From the NCBI GenBank assembly GCA_963675135.1, contig OY776119.1, positions 1,984,001 to 2,048,000 of the forward strand: a stretch of 64,000 nucleotides of DNA. The letters run 5' to 3'. The stretch's first letter is position 1; each line of letters opens with the position of its first letter. This DNA comes from Galeopsis tetrahit. Lineage: Eukaryota; Streptophyta; Magnoliopsida; Lamiales; Lamiaceae. A program made the position numbers and the translations under genes. Below are positions 1 to 11,455 of this stretch, piece after piece. Below the pieces are notes generated by a model, which saw only the letters and a program-made list of their open reading frames with translations, was not told the origin of the DNA and made no database searches.

Positions 1-79
1 AGATAGCGAAAAATTTAGGAAACTCCGTATTGAGTAATTTCACAGAGAAGAAAAACATGATGCAAGCTAAAAAAGTAAC

Positions 80-2218
80 CTGAAATCCGGTTATCCTTTT
101 GCAGGGTGACTTCTTCTTACTAGTTAAGCACATCCGACTTTCCATCTGGAAGTGATTATCTGAAACGAAAACGTAAAATATTTCATTAATTTCAGTGTAA
201 AACCATCACAAAATAATTATTTTTTCATTCATATGGAGTTTACAGGGCTTCAAGATTCATACTTCGACTAAAGAAGTCATACAATCAGCTTCAAGAAGAC
301 ATAAATTGACAAAATATAATTTACGGATAACCTTATCCAAAAAGTAAATGAAGATAAACACCTCTAAAAGCGAACATAAATTAAAAAAATGGTACGTTGT
401 TAGATTTATTAGTTTAAAAGTTTTAGACAAAAACTGAATTAGGGAAATTAACTGACATTACAAGATTACTAAAAAACGGAAACAGAGAATTGTCCAAAAA
501 TTTAATCAAAATTACCTGATACATTGAAAAAGCTACAGGTGCTTGTAATAGAGCCAATAATCCCCCCCTGTTCAACAAGAAAATAAGAACTTAATTATTA
601 AATATTATTATCCATAAAAAAAATTGAAGCAGTAACCAAAAAAAATGTAATACAACAGACCTGCCCATCAGGTCGATAAGAAACAGCAGTGACTATGTCC
701 TTCGTTTCAGTCCAGTCAACAACTTGACATCCATTGATAGTCCACATTCGAACCTTCCCGTCTATTGAACCACTGATGAAGCAATCATCATTCACTGGAT
801 TAAACTGTACGCACGTCACTGCACAGCATTACATCCGTCTTTAGCCAAAGAAATCAGCAAGATTTAGTTTTTGAATTTTAGATTCATACTCAAACTAGCT
901 AATAATCACTAGTTTAGTATGTATACATCACTATACCTACCATAATCAGTATGATAGAAGACCTTGAGGCATTGATCAACTCCGACCTTCCACAAACGAA
1001 CAGTTGTATCGACTGAGGATGAAAGCAAACACTGCAAGGAAAGAAATTAAAAGAAATGTTAATTTCAATTTAACAAAAAAAATATATATATTATATAAAA
1101 TTAAAATACAATCAAATCAAATCAAATCATCATAAACATACATTGTTCTTTGACCATGAAAGATCCAAGATCTCCCCTTTATGTCCTTCAAATACATGCA
1201 ATGGCGTCTCTAAAATACGAAAAACCTTTGGGGGGAAAATTACACAGGCGGAATCTGGTGTTTTTTTCAGACCCTTAGGCTTATTCATTTTATCTTTCTC
1301 CACCATTAGAGGGGTCAATTCGGAAAGATGATTTACCGAAAAGTAAACACACGAAGGATCAATATCAGGAACGTCCATTGTGCCCGATCGTTCAGCTTCC
1401 ACCACTTGCCATATTCTCACAATCTTATCAACACCAGCACTAGCTAAATACTGTCCATCAAGGCTAAATTTCATCGTTAATATCGAGCCCTCGTGAGCTT
1501 GGATATCTTGCCCCAAGAAAAGGGCAGAAAGTTCCTTCAACTTTCGCTTACACTGGCGAACCCTCACTCTGCTGATCTTCTTGGCCTGAGGTTGATCGGA
1601 GTTATCCAATTGAACATTAGCTTCATCTTCCACATTCGTACTCATCATACAAGTCATCGAACGCCATTTATTCAACCACTTCTCTTTCACTTTATTTATT
1701 ATTCTCGGTGAATTACTATTGAACTCAATTTCCCTCTGCTGAAATTGCTGATGAGCAGAGGGCAAGGATTGAGAACGATTCTCAAAGTCCCCTGTTGGAA
1801 CTCGAACTTTCGGAAGCCTCACATTTGGCAAATCGTCAGCATTGCATCCTGAAACCGAAGAAGAACGGCTAGAAGTAAAATCACCTTCAACACATGAAGT
1901 TCTCAACACAGCCCCACTACTCTCCATAATTCTATCATGGGAATTTACCGAATTTTGTTCAACACAATCAGCATCTTTATCATCACCATCATAAGAATCA
2001 TCATCCGAGGTTCGTCCTTCATACACATCTGAACTCAACCCCATCAGCTGAATAAACTCCTTTCTGCGCTCTCCAACACTTTGAGGAACACTAGTCCACA
2101 CAGCATATTCCCAATTCTTAGCTGCAGGGGAATCTGGCCCCACATCAGGATCCTGCCCAATGTTCTCCAAGGCATCGAAAAATCGAGATTCTTCGTCGTC
2201 TTCGCTGAAGCTAGTCAT
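80..2218 (-). CDS. WD40-repeat protein, WDR44-like (5' part, runs off the left edge)
   Basis: Exons read on the minus strand: 2218-1142, 1031-941, 818-661, 567-516 and 159-80. All have GT-AG borders and the frame is continuous; the gene continues beyond base 1. The start is the ATG at 2218, which opens a long acidic N-terminus. Exon 1 encodes 359 residues: a Ser/Asp/Glu-rich region with no recognised domain, a basic stretch near residues 170-235, then a first WD repeat (about 238-273, ending in VRIWQV). A linker and the start of the next repeat follow (FEGHKGEILDLSWS). Later exons add VRLWK, a repeat with VRMWTI, and the segment ending CKRITGFQ, in the order seen in plant WD-repeat 44-like proteins. 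WD40 propellers are protein scaffolds and the partner here is unknown. A probable 5' UTR intron (about 2803-2278) separates the CDS from the promoter. The family call is firm; the biological role is not. Confidence 0.88.
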
Positions 2219-2277
2219 GATTGATTGAGCTCAATCCATGGAAGAGGAAGGAGAAGAGGAAGAAAACAGAAACCACT

Positions 2278-3130
2278 CTGCAAGTAACCAACCCTTTTAA
2301 ACCCTAGGCAATGTGCTTATTCTCTTCCAATATAAAACCTTTAAACAAGAAAGAGAACACAATTAAAGTGAGTATAAAAATAACTGACTAAACAAAACCA
2401 ACATCACCAGAACCAAGGTTTCAGCAAAACCATATATAATAAAAAAATGAAAATTACCAGACAAGCAAGAACATAAAACAAATAAATTACTAACACTGAT
2501 TACAACTATAGAAAATGATAAACAAATAGATCCAACATGGATCCCAATCCACACACATTGAACCTGTTCCTTCCACATGAATAACACCCCTCAATATTCA
2601 TAAAAAAACAAGAAAAAAAAATTGGGAAATAAAACCAAACTTTTACACACAAAACCCGGATACATTTAACCCAGAAATTGAAACCTTTACCGAGATAACG
2701 ACTTTTACCCAAAAAACACACACACACCTAATTATCACATTTCAAGCAACATAACAACAAATAGCAACAAATTCACCGATTAATTTATGGAAGATTTGCT
2801 CACATGTGGCTGATTCAGGTTTATGAGATCGAATTGAAGCAGAGAGATCGACGGAGTTTCGTTTTTTGCTCTCTAGAAACTGGAAAGGAAGCAGAGAATT
2901 GCGAAAAAATTACAAATTGGGAAAATTGAGAGAAACAATCGCTCATGGAAAGATAAAAGGGATTCAACTGTTGAAATTAAATAAATAAATCCAAAAATGG
3001 AAAAGAAAAAAAAGCAAAAATTCCTTGATATCCGTGAACGGATGGCCCGAGAAACGAGATTTCGAGCTTCCGTTTGTGTGTGTGTTTTGTGTGTGTAACA
3101 GTGTGTGTACTAAACAGTACTCTCTCTGCA
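2278..3130 (-). promoter_or_regulatory. 5' leader, probable leader intron and promoter of the WD40 gene
   Basis: Upstream of the ATG at 2218 the minus strand shows a plausible acceptor at 2278 and a donor GTGAGC at 2803, so the 5' UTR is probably split. A GT/TG-rich microsatellite (about 3073-3115) lies near the expected promoter. No clear TATA box was found. Transcript data are needed to place the start site. Confidence 0.4.
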
Positions 3131-3226
3131 ATTTGTTCCCAATTTTTATTTGCCCAAAAATATATACCGGAAAATTAAAATGAATTTTCCAACGAGTTGT
3201 TACAAAATGAGTATATATAATTTAAC

Positions 3227-3243
3227 ACCCAGCTCCGTAAATG
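3227..3243 (+). repeat. Left target-site duplication of the SINE
   Basis: The 17-bp ACCCAGCTCCGTAAATG is repeated exactly at 3365-3381, immediately after the poly(A) tail. Confidence 0.9.
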
Positions 3244-3364
3244 ACAAAGTGGGATAGCTCAAGTGGTTAGAGCACCACTACCTAGGCCTTAGGTCCTGGG
3301 TTCGAGTCATAGGGAGGGGAAAAAGGGATGGGTATTTAACTTCCATAAAAAAAAAAAAAAAAAA
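3244..3364 (+). mobile_element. tRNA-derived SINE with poly(A) tail
   Basis: The 5' half looks like a degenerate tRNA gene. It has an A-box-like TAGCTCAAGTGG (3255-3266) and a B-box-like GGGTTCGAGTC (3298-3308), the internal RNA polymerase III promoter. A short unrelated body follows, then an A-tract of about 20 bases up to 3364. The element is bounded by a perfect 17-bp direct repeat (3227-3243 and 3365-3381), the target-site duplication expected from LINE-driven retrotransposition. At about 121 bp it is short for a plant SINE. It is not a functional tRNA, because no complete cloverleaf or anticodon arm can be drawn. Confidence 0.88.
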
Positions 3365-3381
3365 ACCCAGCTCCGTAAATG

Positions 3382-6300
3382 GTGTATTTTTCAATCATTT
3401 ACTATACACACAATTGAGCATATCTTTACGTGTTCGATAGATATTTTATTTTAAACATGTTTTGAGTAATCCACCATATCAAACTGAATTCAATAGAATA
3501 CTCTTCCATCTCCAAAAGTTTACGACACATAAAAAAAAAAATGTAATGATGAGAGTGTTAAAGAGTAATTTTGTAAAATTTTATATATAAAGTAAATAAA
3601 CTAGATGAATTGAGTGTATGGTGGACCCAAAAGTAATGACATGAATTGTAAATGTGTGTATATTGTGAGGGTGAAGATTGTGATGATTGTTTTTATTTTT
3701 TGTATGCAAAGTGTGAAATTCATAAGAGGAAAACAAGTCTATCTAATTGAGATAAGGAGAGTATAATAATCACTAAAATTTTGAAAATGGTAAAAAAATA
3801 TTACAGAATCTTTTATTTTAATTGGATATATTTATTTTCTCTTAATGTACATTATTAACACATGTTGTGTAATTAATGTATCTAATTAAAATGGTGGATC
3901 CTAAACGATTTTTTAAATATGCCATTACATTTTAATTGATTTTTTAAAATTGGTAGAATAGGAAAAGAGAATATTATATGATATTTTGCGTTTAAATTTT
4001 CAAAATGTTAAAATGGTATGAATAAATAAATAAGGGGTAGTTGGTGTGGTTATTGCATGAATTATATTAAATGGCATTGATTCAATTTGATGCTTTAATA
4101 AATTATGCTCCTTCCACCATTATTGTTTATAATATTCACAAATTTATAAAATGTTACTATTATTTTTTATATATAATAAATGCAAATTACATAATTTTTT
4201 TACTTTATATATGTGGTTGACAAAATTATTTCTTAAAACACAATTCATTACCATACTTGCTTAATTTGTGTGCATCTTTTAAAATATTCATAATTTTCAT
4301 ATAAATCATTTACTCTTTATTATTTCATTTTTGATATAAAAAATTTAAATATTTTTTAATATTAAGTGGAGCATGAACATTACATTACAATTTACTTTTC
4401 TTTTTTTCTTTTTTTTCAATTCTTACATCTATATCACCCACCATTTTACCATTTTTATATTAAATGTACTTTCCATTTAATTTTATAATTTTTATTTGGG
4501 TTGAACACAATTTTAAGAAAAATTGATTGTTGGTGTAAAAAGTGAAATAATATGTGAGTAGAGAAAAATAGAAATAAAATAGTGGGTAAGAGTAATATTT
4601 TTATTTTGAGAAATGAAAATTATAAAATTGAACAGACAAAAAGAGAAAGTGAAAATTATAAAATTGGACAGAGAGGGTATTATATTTTAGAGATAATATT
4701 GAAATAAATTTATGCTTATCTGCATTACCTTTTTGATGTGATAAAAGGCATTTCCTTTTTCTTTTCCGAAATTAAATTTTGTCTGATTAGATTAAATTAT
4801 TCCAGCCTAGTAAATCATGTTCTTGTGTCATGTCGATACATGTTGTTGTGTCATGTTTCGTATCGACGCATTAATGATACGATACAATAAATTTTTTTGT
4901 ATTAATAAGAACACAATAACGCTAAATACACATTTTACAATTTTCATGTTAAATTCGTATCGTGTTCAGAATTGTCACCTCGTCCAATTAATGATTTAAT
5001 CATTAGTTTTCTCAAGCAAATATTTGATGGGGTAGGGTGGGTGGTATGCAATAGCTTTCGGCTTTCCTCTATTTTGAAGTCAAACGCATGATATTTGACT
5101 CAAATTCATATTTTGGATGTTTGAATTAAATTACGATTTTAAATAGGAATGAATTATGCGAATATTAGTATAATTTACTAGGCCTGCTTTGTTTGACTTT
5201 AATTATGCAATTAACTATTTAAGATGTGAATAATTAAGTTGCAAATTAGTAAAATATTTTAAAATAATTAATTAACCAAATAGAAAAAAAATCGAAAGTG
5301 ACATTTTGACCCGAAATTATTATGAAAATTAAAGCATCAAACTAGTGTAGGACTATTATGACCAAAATTGGCAAATATCTATTCAAAGAATAAAAATGGG
5401 GTGTCTTTCTTGGTCCAAATTGAAGGCTAGCCAAACAAGGAATAAGACTTTTTTTTAGAGTAGAAAAAAATTTAAGTACTCATTGATTTATTTGAAATTA
5501 CACTTTGGCAAATATAAAAAAAGAGAAATTTTATATTCAATATTTCACATACAATATTCTTTTATTTAAAAAAGGAATAAGAAAGTATGTGAATTAGAGT
5601 TTAATAAAAAAAATCCACAAATACAAATAAATAAAGTCGCTTTGAAGTCTGTATTACTATAAAGAAAAATGTGTGTTGTTACTCCTACCTGTCTTTACAG
5701 TAACATAGATTTGGAGATGAGTTTTCAGTTTTATCTAGATTTCGGTAAGTGGATTTTTCTATTTTCTAAATTGTACTAATAAACCTAATTTTATTTTAAA
5801 AAATTAACAAATATTTGAAAATATGTTTCCTTTTATGAGACATATATGTATACTCATAAATGTGTGTATAAATTTTTGACTAAAAGGCATCTATTACATG
5901 AATATGCATTAAAGCAATAATGAATCAGTGAGGATTGCCCGTGCACTTTTGGTAATTCTATAATGTAATAAAGCGATTTTTTTACTATATTAAAAAATAA
6001 TTTAATACTGCTGAGAAATATGATTTCTTTTATTGATTAAAAGAATATTAATTACACCAACAACACTTGTGTAAAATATTTTACACGAAAAGCTTTGATC
6101 CCGGTTGCAAATATACTATAAGATCAAAATATACTGCAAAGATAGTAACACACAATTAGTTTTTTTGAATAAAGTGGTTCGCAATATAAAAAATATTATG
6201 TTACTATAATACCAAAATATGTCACTATAAGATCAAAATATACAACTACGTGACCAATTTGTGTTATAGTAAATATTTTACACACAAATTTACCTATAAA

Positions 6301-6727
6301 TTAAATTTTTATTATCGTTCTTACAATATTTTTTGACTTTGTAATAACATATTTTGTTTTAATTCGTGAATTTTTATTTCAATTTGTCTTAATTAAGTAA
6401 AACACAAAATATTGTCAATAATTTTTTTGTGTAATTATACACATAAATAGGCAAATTGGGCTCCTCAAATACATTTTTTTTTTGAGAAAAGGGCTCCTCA
6501 AATACATTTACTCTACAACATGGGTGTAAAAGAGAATAGTGAAAACAGGCTGAGAGAGATGTAAAGAGAAACAAATTAATGAAGTTTAAAAGAGAATCTA
6601 TAAATAGTGAATTATCATTAAACTAAATTGAAACAAAATTCACATATTCACAACGTGAAAATTAAAGAAACCGTTATACAAACGGAGTATATCACATGTT
6701 GCTGGTGATAAATAGCATCGACTTTAT
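3382..6727. other. AT-rich intergenic region, no gene seen
   Basis: No ORF with a recognisable protein or splice structure. The DNA is AT-rich with many A/T homopolymers. Around 6100-6260 and elsewhere there are fragments with recurrent GTTACTA / AAGACCAAAATAT motifs, also seen at about 7500-7740, 11150-11230, 18110-18310 and 29150-29480. These are probably remnants of one decayed repeat family. Confidence 0.5.
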
Positions 6728-7240
6728 ACAAAAGTAGTTAAAAAGTACTGAGCAAATAAAGTTGAACACATTAATAATCGACAACGTCAATAAAGATACA
6801 GCTGCATCCCTTTAATAATAACGGTTTCATTTGATTCGACTTTGGAAATGATTTGAATTTCAAATAAATTTGATTTTTTTAATCTCTCCCACTCTTTTTC
6901 TTTCAAATATTTTTAATAATTGCATGCATATTACGAAATTGAATGTGAGTTTTTAAAAAATTGTGAATGTCCAATCTCTTAATACAAAAGTAGTTAAAAA
7001 GCACTGAGCATATAAAGTTAAACACTTTAACAACCGACAACGTCCAAAAAGGTACAGCTATATTCCATATAATAATAACGGTTGCATTTGATTGGACGTT
7101 GAAAATGATTTGAATTTTAAATAAATTTAATTTTTTTTAATGTTTACCACTCATTTTCTTTCAAGTATTTTGAATAATTTGCATGCATTAAGATTAGTTT
7201 TAATTGGATGTTATCATGTCAAATCTCTTAATATGAATTC
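6728..7240. repeat. Diverged tandem duplication, about 256-bp unit, two copies
   Basis: Copies begin at 6728 and 6984, both with ACAAAAGTAGTTAAAAAG. They stay alignable through GCATGCAT near 6925 and 7185 and then through a CAAATCTCTTAATA-type end. Many substitutions separate them, so the duplication is old. No coding potential. Confidence 0.7.
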
Positions 7241-8003
7241 TATGTGAGTTTTTGAAAATGTGTGGATGACTTTTTAGTCATTTGGAAGAAATTATGAGAA
7301 CATACTAAGAATTTTTCATTGAGTAGATAATTGAAGAATAATATGTGAGCAAAATATAACAATAAAAGAGTAGTATTTGTGTACAAAATTTCACACATTA
7401 AATATATTTTACTAAGGTGAATTTTTTTTTTTTTAAATAAAAATTTATGGATCATAAATTTGAATTTGAGTCCTCAAAAAAAATTGTACTTCAAGTCACA
7501 AGCATGTAATTTAATACAAGATCAAAATATACCACAATAACATTTTATTTTTTGGACGAATTCGCTAGCCCAAGTTTAAAATACATACTGCATTGTCAAA
7601 ATTATTATATTATTACAAGACAAAAAATATGTTATTACAAAAGTAAAAATATTTAATTACTATAAAATCAAAATATGTTACTACAACAAAATCAAAAATA
7701 TGTTATTACTACAAAGTCAATTTGTGTTATTGTAAATTTTTTGATCCTTAAATTCGTCCAAAATAATTAAGTTTTTGTTTGACAATACCTGAAAATGAAG
7801 AAAAAAAAAATTCAATTAAATTTAAGGTGTGTTCACTCGAATTTTTGCTTCAATTATACTCACTCCGTTCAATTTCATTATTCTCATTTTCATTTTTTGT
7901 TGTCCAATTTTATTATGTCCATTCCCATTTTGAAAATAATACTATTCACACTACCTTATCTCCACACTCCAATCATCACTTATTTACTCAGATTGCCACT
8001 ATC

Positions 8004-9030
8004 TTTTTTTTTTTTTTTTGACAGTAGCAGGCAATACACATACAACTCAAAGCTAAAAGAGCCTATCAATTACATTTCAACGTATTGCTAAATCTGCTAT
8101 CCACCGCGGAATATCATCATCTCTCCAATCGTGAGAAGAGTGAGACGAGGCAGCCCAACTCGCTAACTTGTCTGCCGCTTCATTTCTTGTTCTTGGTATA
8201 TGTGAGATTTCGCACACTACAAAATCCCGTTTTAGCTTGTGAATTCTTTCCAAAACAAAACCATCTGGGCTCCATACCTTTTCCTCCGTTCGAATCAGCG
8301 TAACCGCTTGCAAGGAGTCGGATAGTAGTTCGATCTTCGTCCAATTGTTTCGTTTGCACCACTTCAACCCCTCCTCCAGCGCTCGTAGTTCCGCTCCAAC
8401 CACCGAACCCGGATGAGTAATGTGTTTTCCTTGTGCTGCAAAAGCCCTGCCCCCTGGCCCTCCCAGTACCATTCCCACCCCAAAAAGGTTCCTATCCTCT
8501 TTAAATGCTGCATCGACCTTTATCCAGAGACTGTCCCGTTGCGTCTGGCCTCCCAACTGTACCTCATGTTGGCTGCCCTTACCTAGATTTGCTTTCGTCT
8601 GTTGGAACGCCTCAAGGAAAGTAATGGCCCAGTCGACCTGTGTTATGCTTCTCCCCATCTTTTTCGTATCTTTCCCCTCATGTAACAGCGTGCACCTCTC
8701 CTTCCATATACCCCATGCCATCGTAATCATAACCGCCATCTCGTCCTCCTTACACCCTTCTCTCATCATCCTAATCAATTCCGAAGTCGGAATATCCTCT
8801 CGTCCCTTCAATAGCTTCCACCAACCCTTGGATTTCCATACCTGTCTAACCCCATGACAATAGAAAAGTGTGTGTGCTGTGTTTGCTTTGTGTCCACCAC
8901 ACATATCGCAGTTACCATTCACAGGTACATGGTGTGCCTTAAGATTCCCTTCATTTGGTAAAATATCTAGCATTACTTTCCACCAAAAAATCTTAATCTT
9001 TGGAGGGAGTTTTAGTCTCCACAGCCAGCC
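8004..9030 (-). mobile_element. 5'-truncated LINE (non-LTR retrotransposon) insertion
   Basis: The insertion reads on the minus strand. It ends in a poly(A) tail, seen as a T-tract at 8004-8020, and is cut at 9030 inside the reverse-transcriptase C-terminal region. It is bounded by a 19-bp target-site duplication with one mismatch (TACTCAGATTGCCACTATC at 7985-8003; 9031-9049 with A for G). 5' truncation, poly(A) and a long duplication are the hallmarks of target-primed reverse transcription. Confidence 0.92.
8077..9030 (-). pseudogene. LINE ORF2 C-terminal fragment: zf-RVT zinc region plus RNase H
   Basis: The frame is open from the truncation point (9030) to the stop at 8077, about 317 residues without a native start codon. 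The first ATG (8973) is internal. N-terminal residues match the zf-RVT region of plant LINEs (LPPKIKIFWWKV, ILPNEGNL, then the Cys/His set CDMCGGH..AHTLFYC). The C-terminal half is a type I RNase H of the RVT_3 type with likely catalytic acidic positions VDAAF, AELRALEEG, LLSDSLQAV and RNEAADKLA. The reverse-transcriptase core and endonuclease are missing, so it cannot move itself. The absence of stops suggests a fairly recent insertion. Confidence 0.88.
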
Positions 9031-9116
9031 TACTCAGATTACCACTATCAATATTCATTAAAACCCGTGTTCGGAGAAATGAGCATAATAAAATTGGACG
9101 GAGGGAGTATAAATTA

Positions 9117-9954
9117 CTTCTTCCGTCCCCTATGATGATCAATTTTTACCATTTTGAGTGTCCCTTACTTGATGATACATTACTTAAAATAATAAAAATA
9201 TTTTTAAACAATCCTCTTAAAACATCACAATATTATAACAAAGGTTATTACTATTTATAAAGTTGAAAAATATTTACTACTTTCACTTTATCTTTCATAA
9301 TACTAATAAACAATTTATTCATTAAAACTTGTGCCCAAAAGTAGGGGTGGCAATTTTCGACACGACACGATAGCACGATACGAATCCGACACGAAAATTA
9401 CGGGTTAGTGTTTGACCTTATTGGGTTCGTGTCGTTATCGGGTCGACCTGATAACGACACGAAAATTTCATGTCGGGTTCGTGTCAACCCGTTAAGCACG
9501 ATAAAATTAACAGGTAACTCATTAACCTGTTAACAACCCGTTAACATGTTTTTTTTTTGAATCGGACAACCCGTTAACATGTTATTTACCTGATATGACA
9601 CGACACAATAATGACACGTATCTGATTATAATACGATAATGACACGATAATTTTTTATATTTATATAAATATATTATTTTTTATATATTTAATACAATTT
9701 TAAATTGATTTATTTTCTTATCGTGTCGTTATCGTGTTACGTGTCGTGTCACGTCGACACGAAAATTATCGTGTTGTTATCGTGTCGTATCGACACGAAA
9801 ATTATCGTGTTCGTGTCGTGTCGACACAAATCCTTATCGTGTCGTGTCGTGTTCGTATCGTGTCACTATCGTGTCGACACGAAACACGACACGATAGCAC
9901 GATTTGCCAGCCCTACCCAAAAGTTATGTATCTTCAAATATAATATGGAGGGAG
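9117..9954. mobile_element. Second Stowaway-like MITE, split by a hAT-type MITE
   Basis: The left end TACTTCTTCCGTCCCC (9115) and the right end GGAGGGAGTA (9947-9956) resemble Stowaway termini flanked by TA, with weaker inverted-repeat identity than the neighbour at 7859. The body is about 250 bp once the 9342-9915 insertion is removed. The two Stowaway-like elements lie nearly end to end. Confidence 0.55.
9342..9915. mobile_element. hAT-type MITE with 8-bp target duplication
   Basis: The 12-bp terminal inverted repeats TAGGGGTGGCAA (9342) and TTGCCAGCCCTA (ending 9915) match with one mismatch. An exact 8-bp direct repeat CCCAAAAG (9334-9341 and 9916-9923) is the hAT target-duplication size. 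Subterminal regions hold many CGACACGA / TCGTGTCG motifs in both orientations, typical of transposase-binding arrays. The ORFs in it are low-complexity artefacts and there is no transposase. Confidence 0.88.
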
Positions 9955-10398
9955 TATTTATTATAATAGAATTTGAAATCTATCAATTCAAATACAAAAT
10001 CTATCAATCCATCCAAACATGACCTTGGAGTCAATTATACGCAAAGATGCTATTATTGCCTTCTACTTTATTTATAGGCTAATGTTGGAATTTTCATTCG
10101 GTGTAGAATTAATTAATGTTAGAATTTTCATTTGGTGTAGAATTAATTAACATGAAACAAAGGATTTTTATACGATTTTCAAGAAATTTTCAATGGTGGT
10201 CAAACTTTTTTCTGACAATTTTTTCTATGAATTTAGAGGTATGGGTTGTGTCATTGAATCCCAATGGCCACCCTCCATTTGTTTCAGGCTTTGTCTAGCT
10301 AATGAATTACATTAAAAAAAAATTGTAATATTTATTTGTAAATAATATATATATATATGGAAATGATATAGAGTCGTAGACACTTTATCTGTCCCGTG

Positions 10399-10928
10399 AT
10401 TAAATTCTTTCTTATTTATATTTATATTTAATTTAAATTTAATGTCATATTAATATTTTATTTTATCCATATCAAAATTATAAAATCTTTAATAAACAAA
10501 GAACGTTTAAAAAAAAAAAAAACGTAATTAGGACGTGTTCGTTTATCATGGTCCTTCGATTGCAAATACTGTTTGTCGTAATGTTTCTTTTGGGTCTTGA
10601 ATACCATATGAAATTTACTACTCACATTTATTTCTCTATTATTTTTACTACCATCATCAATTTATGTTATATATACAAGTGAATTACTTAATCTATGATA
10701 TATCAAAATTTTGTAAAATATTCTAATAAAAAGTTGTTATGGTTAATTTTTATTGGGGAGAGTAAAAAATTAATGTCATATGTAAATATTTTAAAAAATA
10801 TTAATGACTTGATTTGATAGAAATAATATTAAATTAAATGTAAAAAAATTTATAACTTCGCTATGGATAAAATGAATTATTAATATGACATTAAATTTAA
10901 ATTAAATATAAATAATAAAAATTTAATG
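10399..10928. mobile_element. Foldback-type element with about 65-70-bp AT-rich inverted arms
   Basis: The left arm 10399-10468 and right arm 10865-10928 are near-complete reverse complements (both include ATTTAAATTTAATGTCATAT or its complement and end in TTTTATCC / GGATAAAA). The roughly 400-bp spacer has no coding potential. The outer ends are unclear; an imperfect match continues out to about 10365 and 10985. It may be a Mutator-like or other long-inverted-repeat MITE; no target duplication was resolved. Confidence 0.55.
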
Positions 10929-11282
10929 ATGTGGGCATGTCACTTAACCGGTGGACACAGAAATAGTACCACTGGTGGACGCTAAACAATAATAAAAGAA
11001 AATGTATTTATTATTTTATATACATCAAAATTTATATGAAACATTTCGTACATAAAATATAACCAATGAAGGTAAATTAGAATAAAAATTCGTGAATCAA
11101 ATTTGGAACAAACTTAATTAAAATAGATTTTTTCACTATCCGACATTATCGTGTACTACAAGACCAAAATATATAGCAAAGACAATAAAAAAACTTAGTT
11201 TTTTAGATGAATTTGTGAGTTAAAAATTTACAGTATCACAAATTACTTTTGCAGTATCATATTTTTTCCTTCTAGTAGCAAA

Positions 11283-11455
11283 CACTACAAAAAAAAAAAA
11301 AAATTTTTAATAACATAAATTCTATCATTATAACTTTTATAGTTAAAAGTCTTTAATTAGAAAAAATGACTTTGAGTGATATGTTTTGTCATTAATTTTC
11401 AATTTTCTGTCACTAAAAGACTTTTAATGTCACTAAAATCAATTTTCTTGTAGTG
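11283..11455. mobile_element. CACTA-type miniature element
   Basis: It begins CACTACAA (11283) and ends TTTTCTTGTAGTG (11455), the inverted form of CACTACAAGAAAA, the usual plant En/Spm (CACTA) terminus. The 173-bp body contains repeated TGTCACTAAAA-type subterminal motifs. The left end is eroded to an A-tract and a 3-bp target duplication is not evident. A relative lies at 20578. Confidence 0.65.

Larger units (their letters stand above)
7859..9107. mobile_element. Stowaway-like MITE split by a LINE insertion
   Basis: The left end TACTCACTCCGTTCAATTT (7857) and the right end, read inverted, TACTCCCTCCGTCCAATTTT (9109) are matching Stowaway-type termini flanked by TA. The MITE proper is only about 230 bp. 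Positions 8004-9049 inside it are the inserted LINE fragment plus the second copy of its target duplication. Stowaways are non-autonomous and depend on Tc1/mariner transposases. Confidence 0.75.

Noticed and set aside
1..79. A further WD40 exon at the left edge
   Set aside because: No expected continuation of the propeller or acceptor site could be read; it looks like intron.
3251..3322. A functional tRNA gene
   Set aside because: Box A and B are present, but no full cloverleaf, and it is followed by poly(A) and flanked by a long direct repeat. It is the head of a SINE.
9705..10022. A Cys/Val/Ser-rich 105-residue protein
   Set aside because: It lies over the CGACACGA subterminal repeats of a hAT MITE and is compositionally biased.
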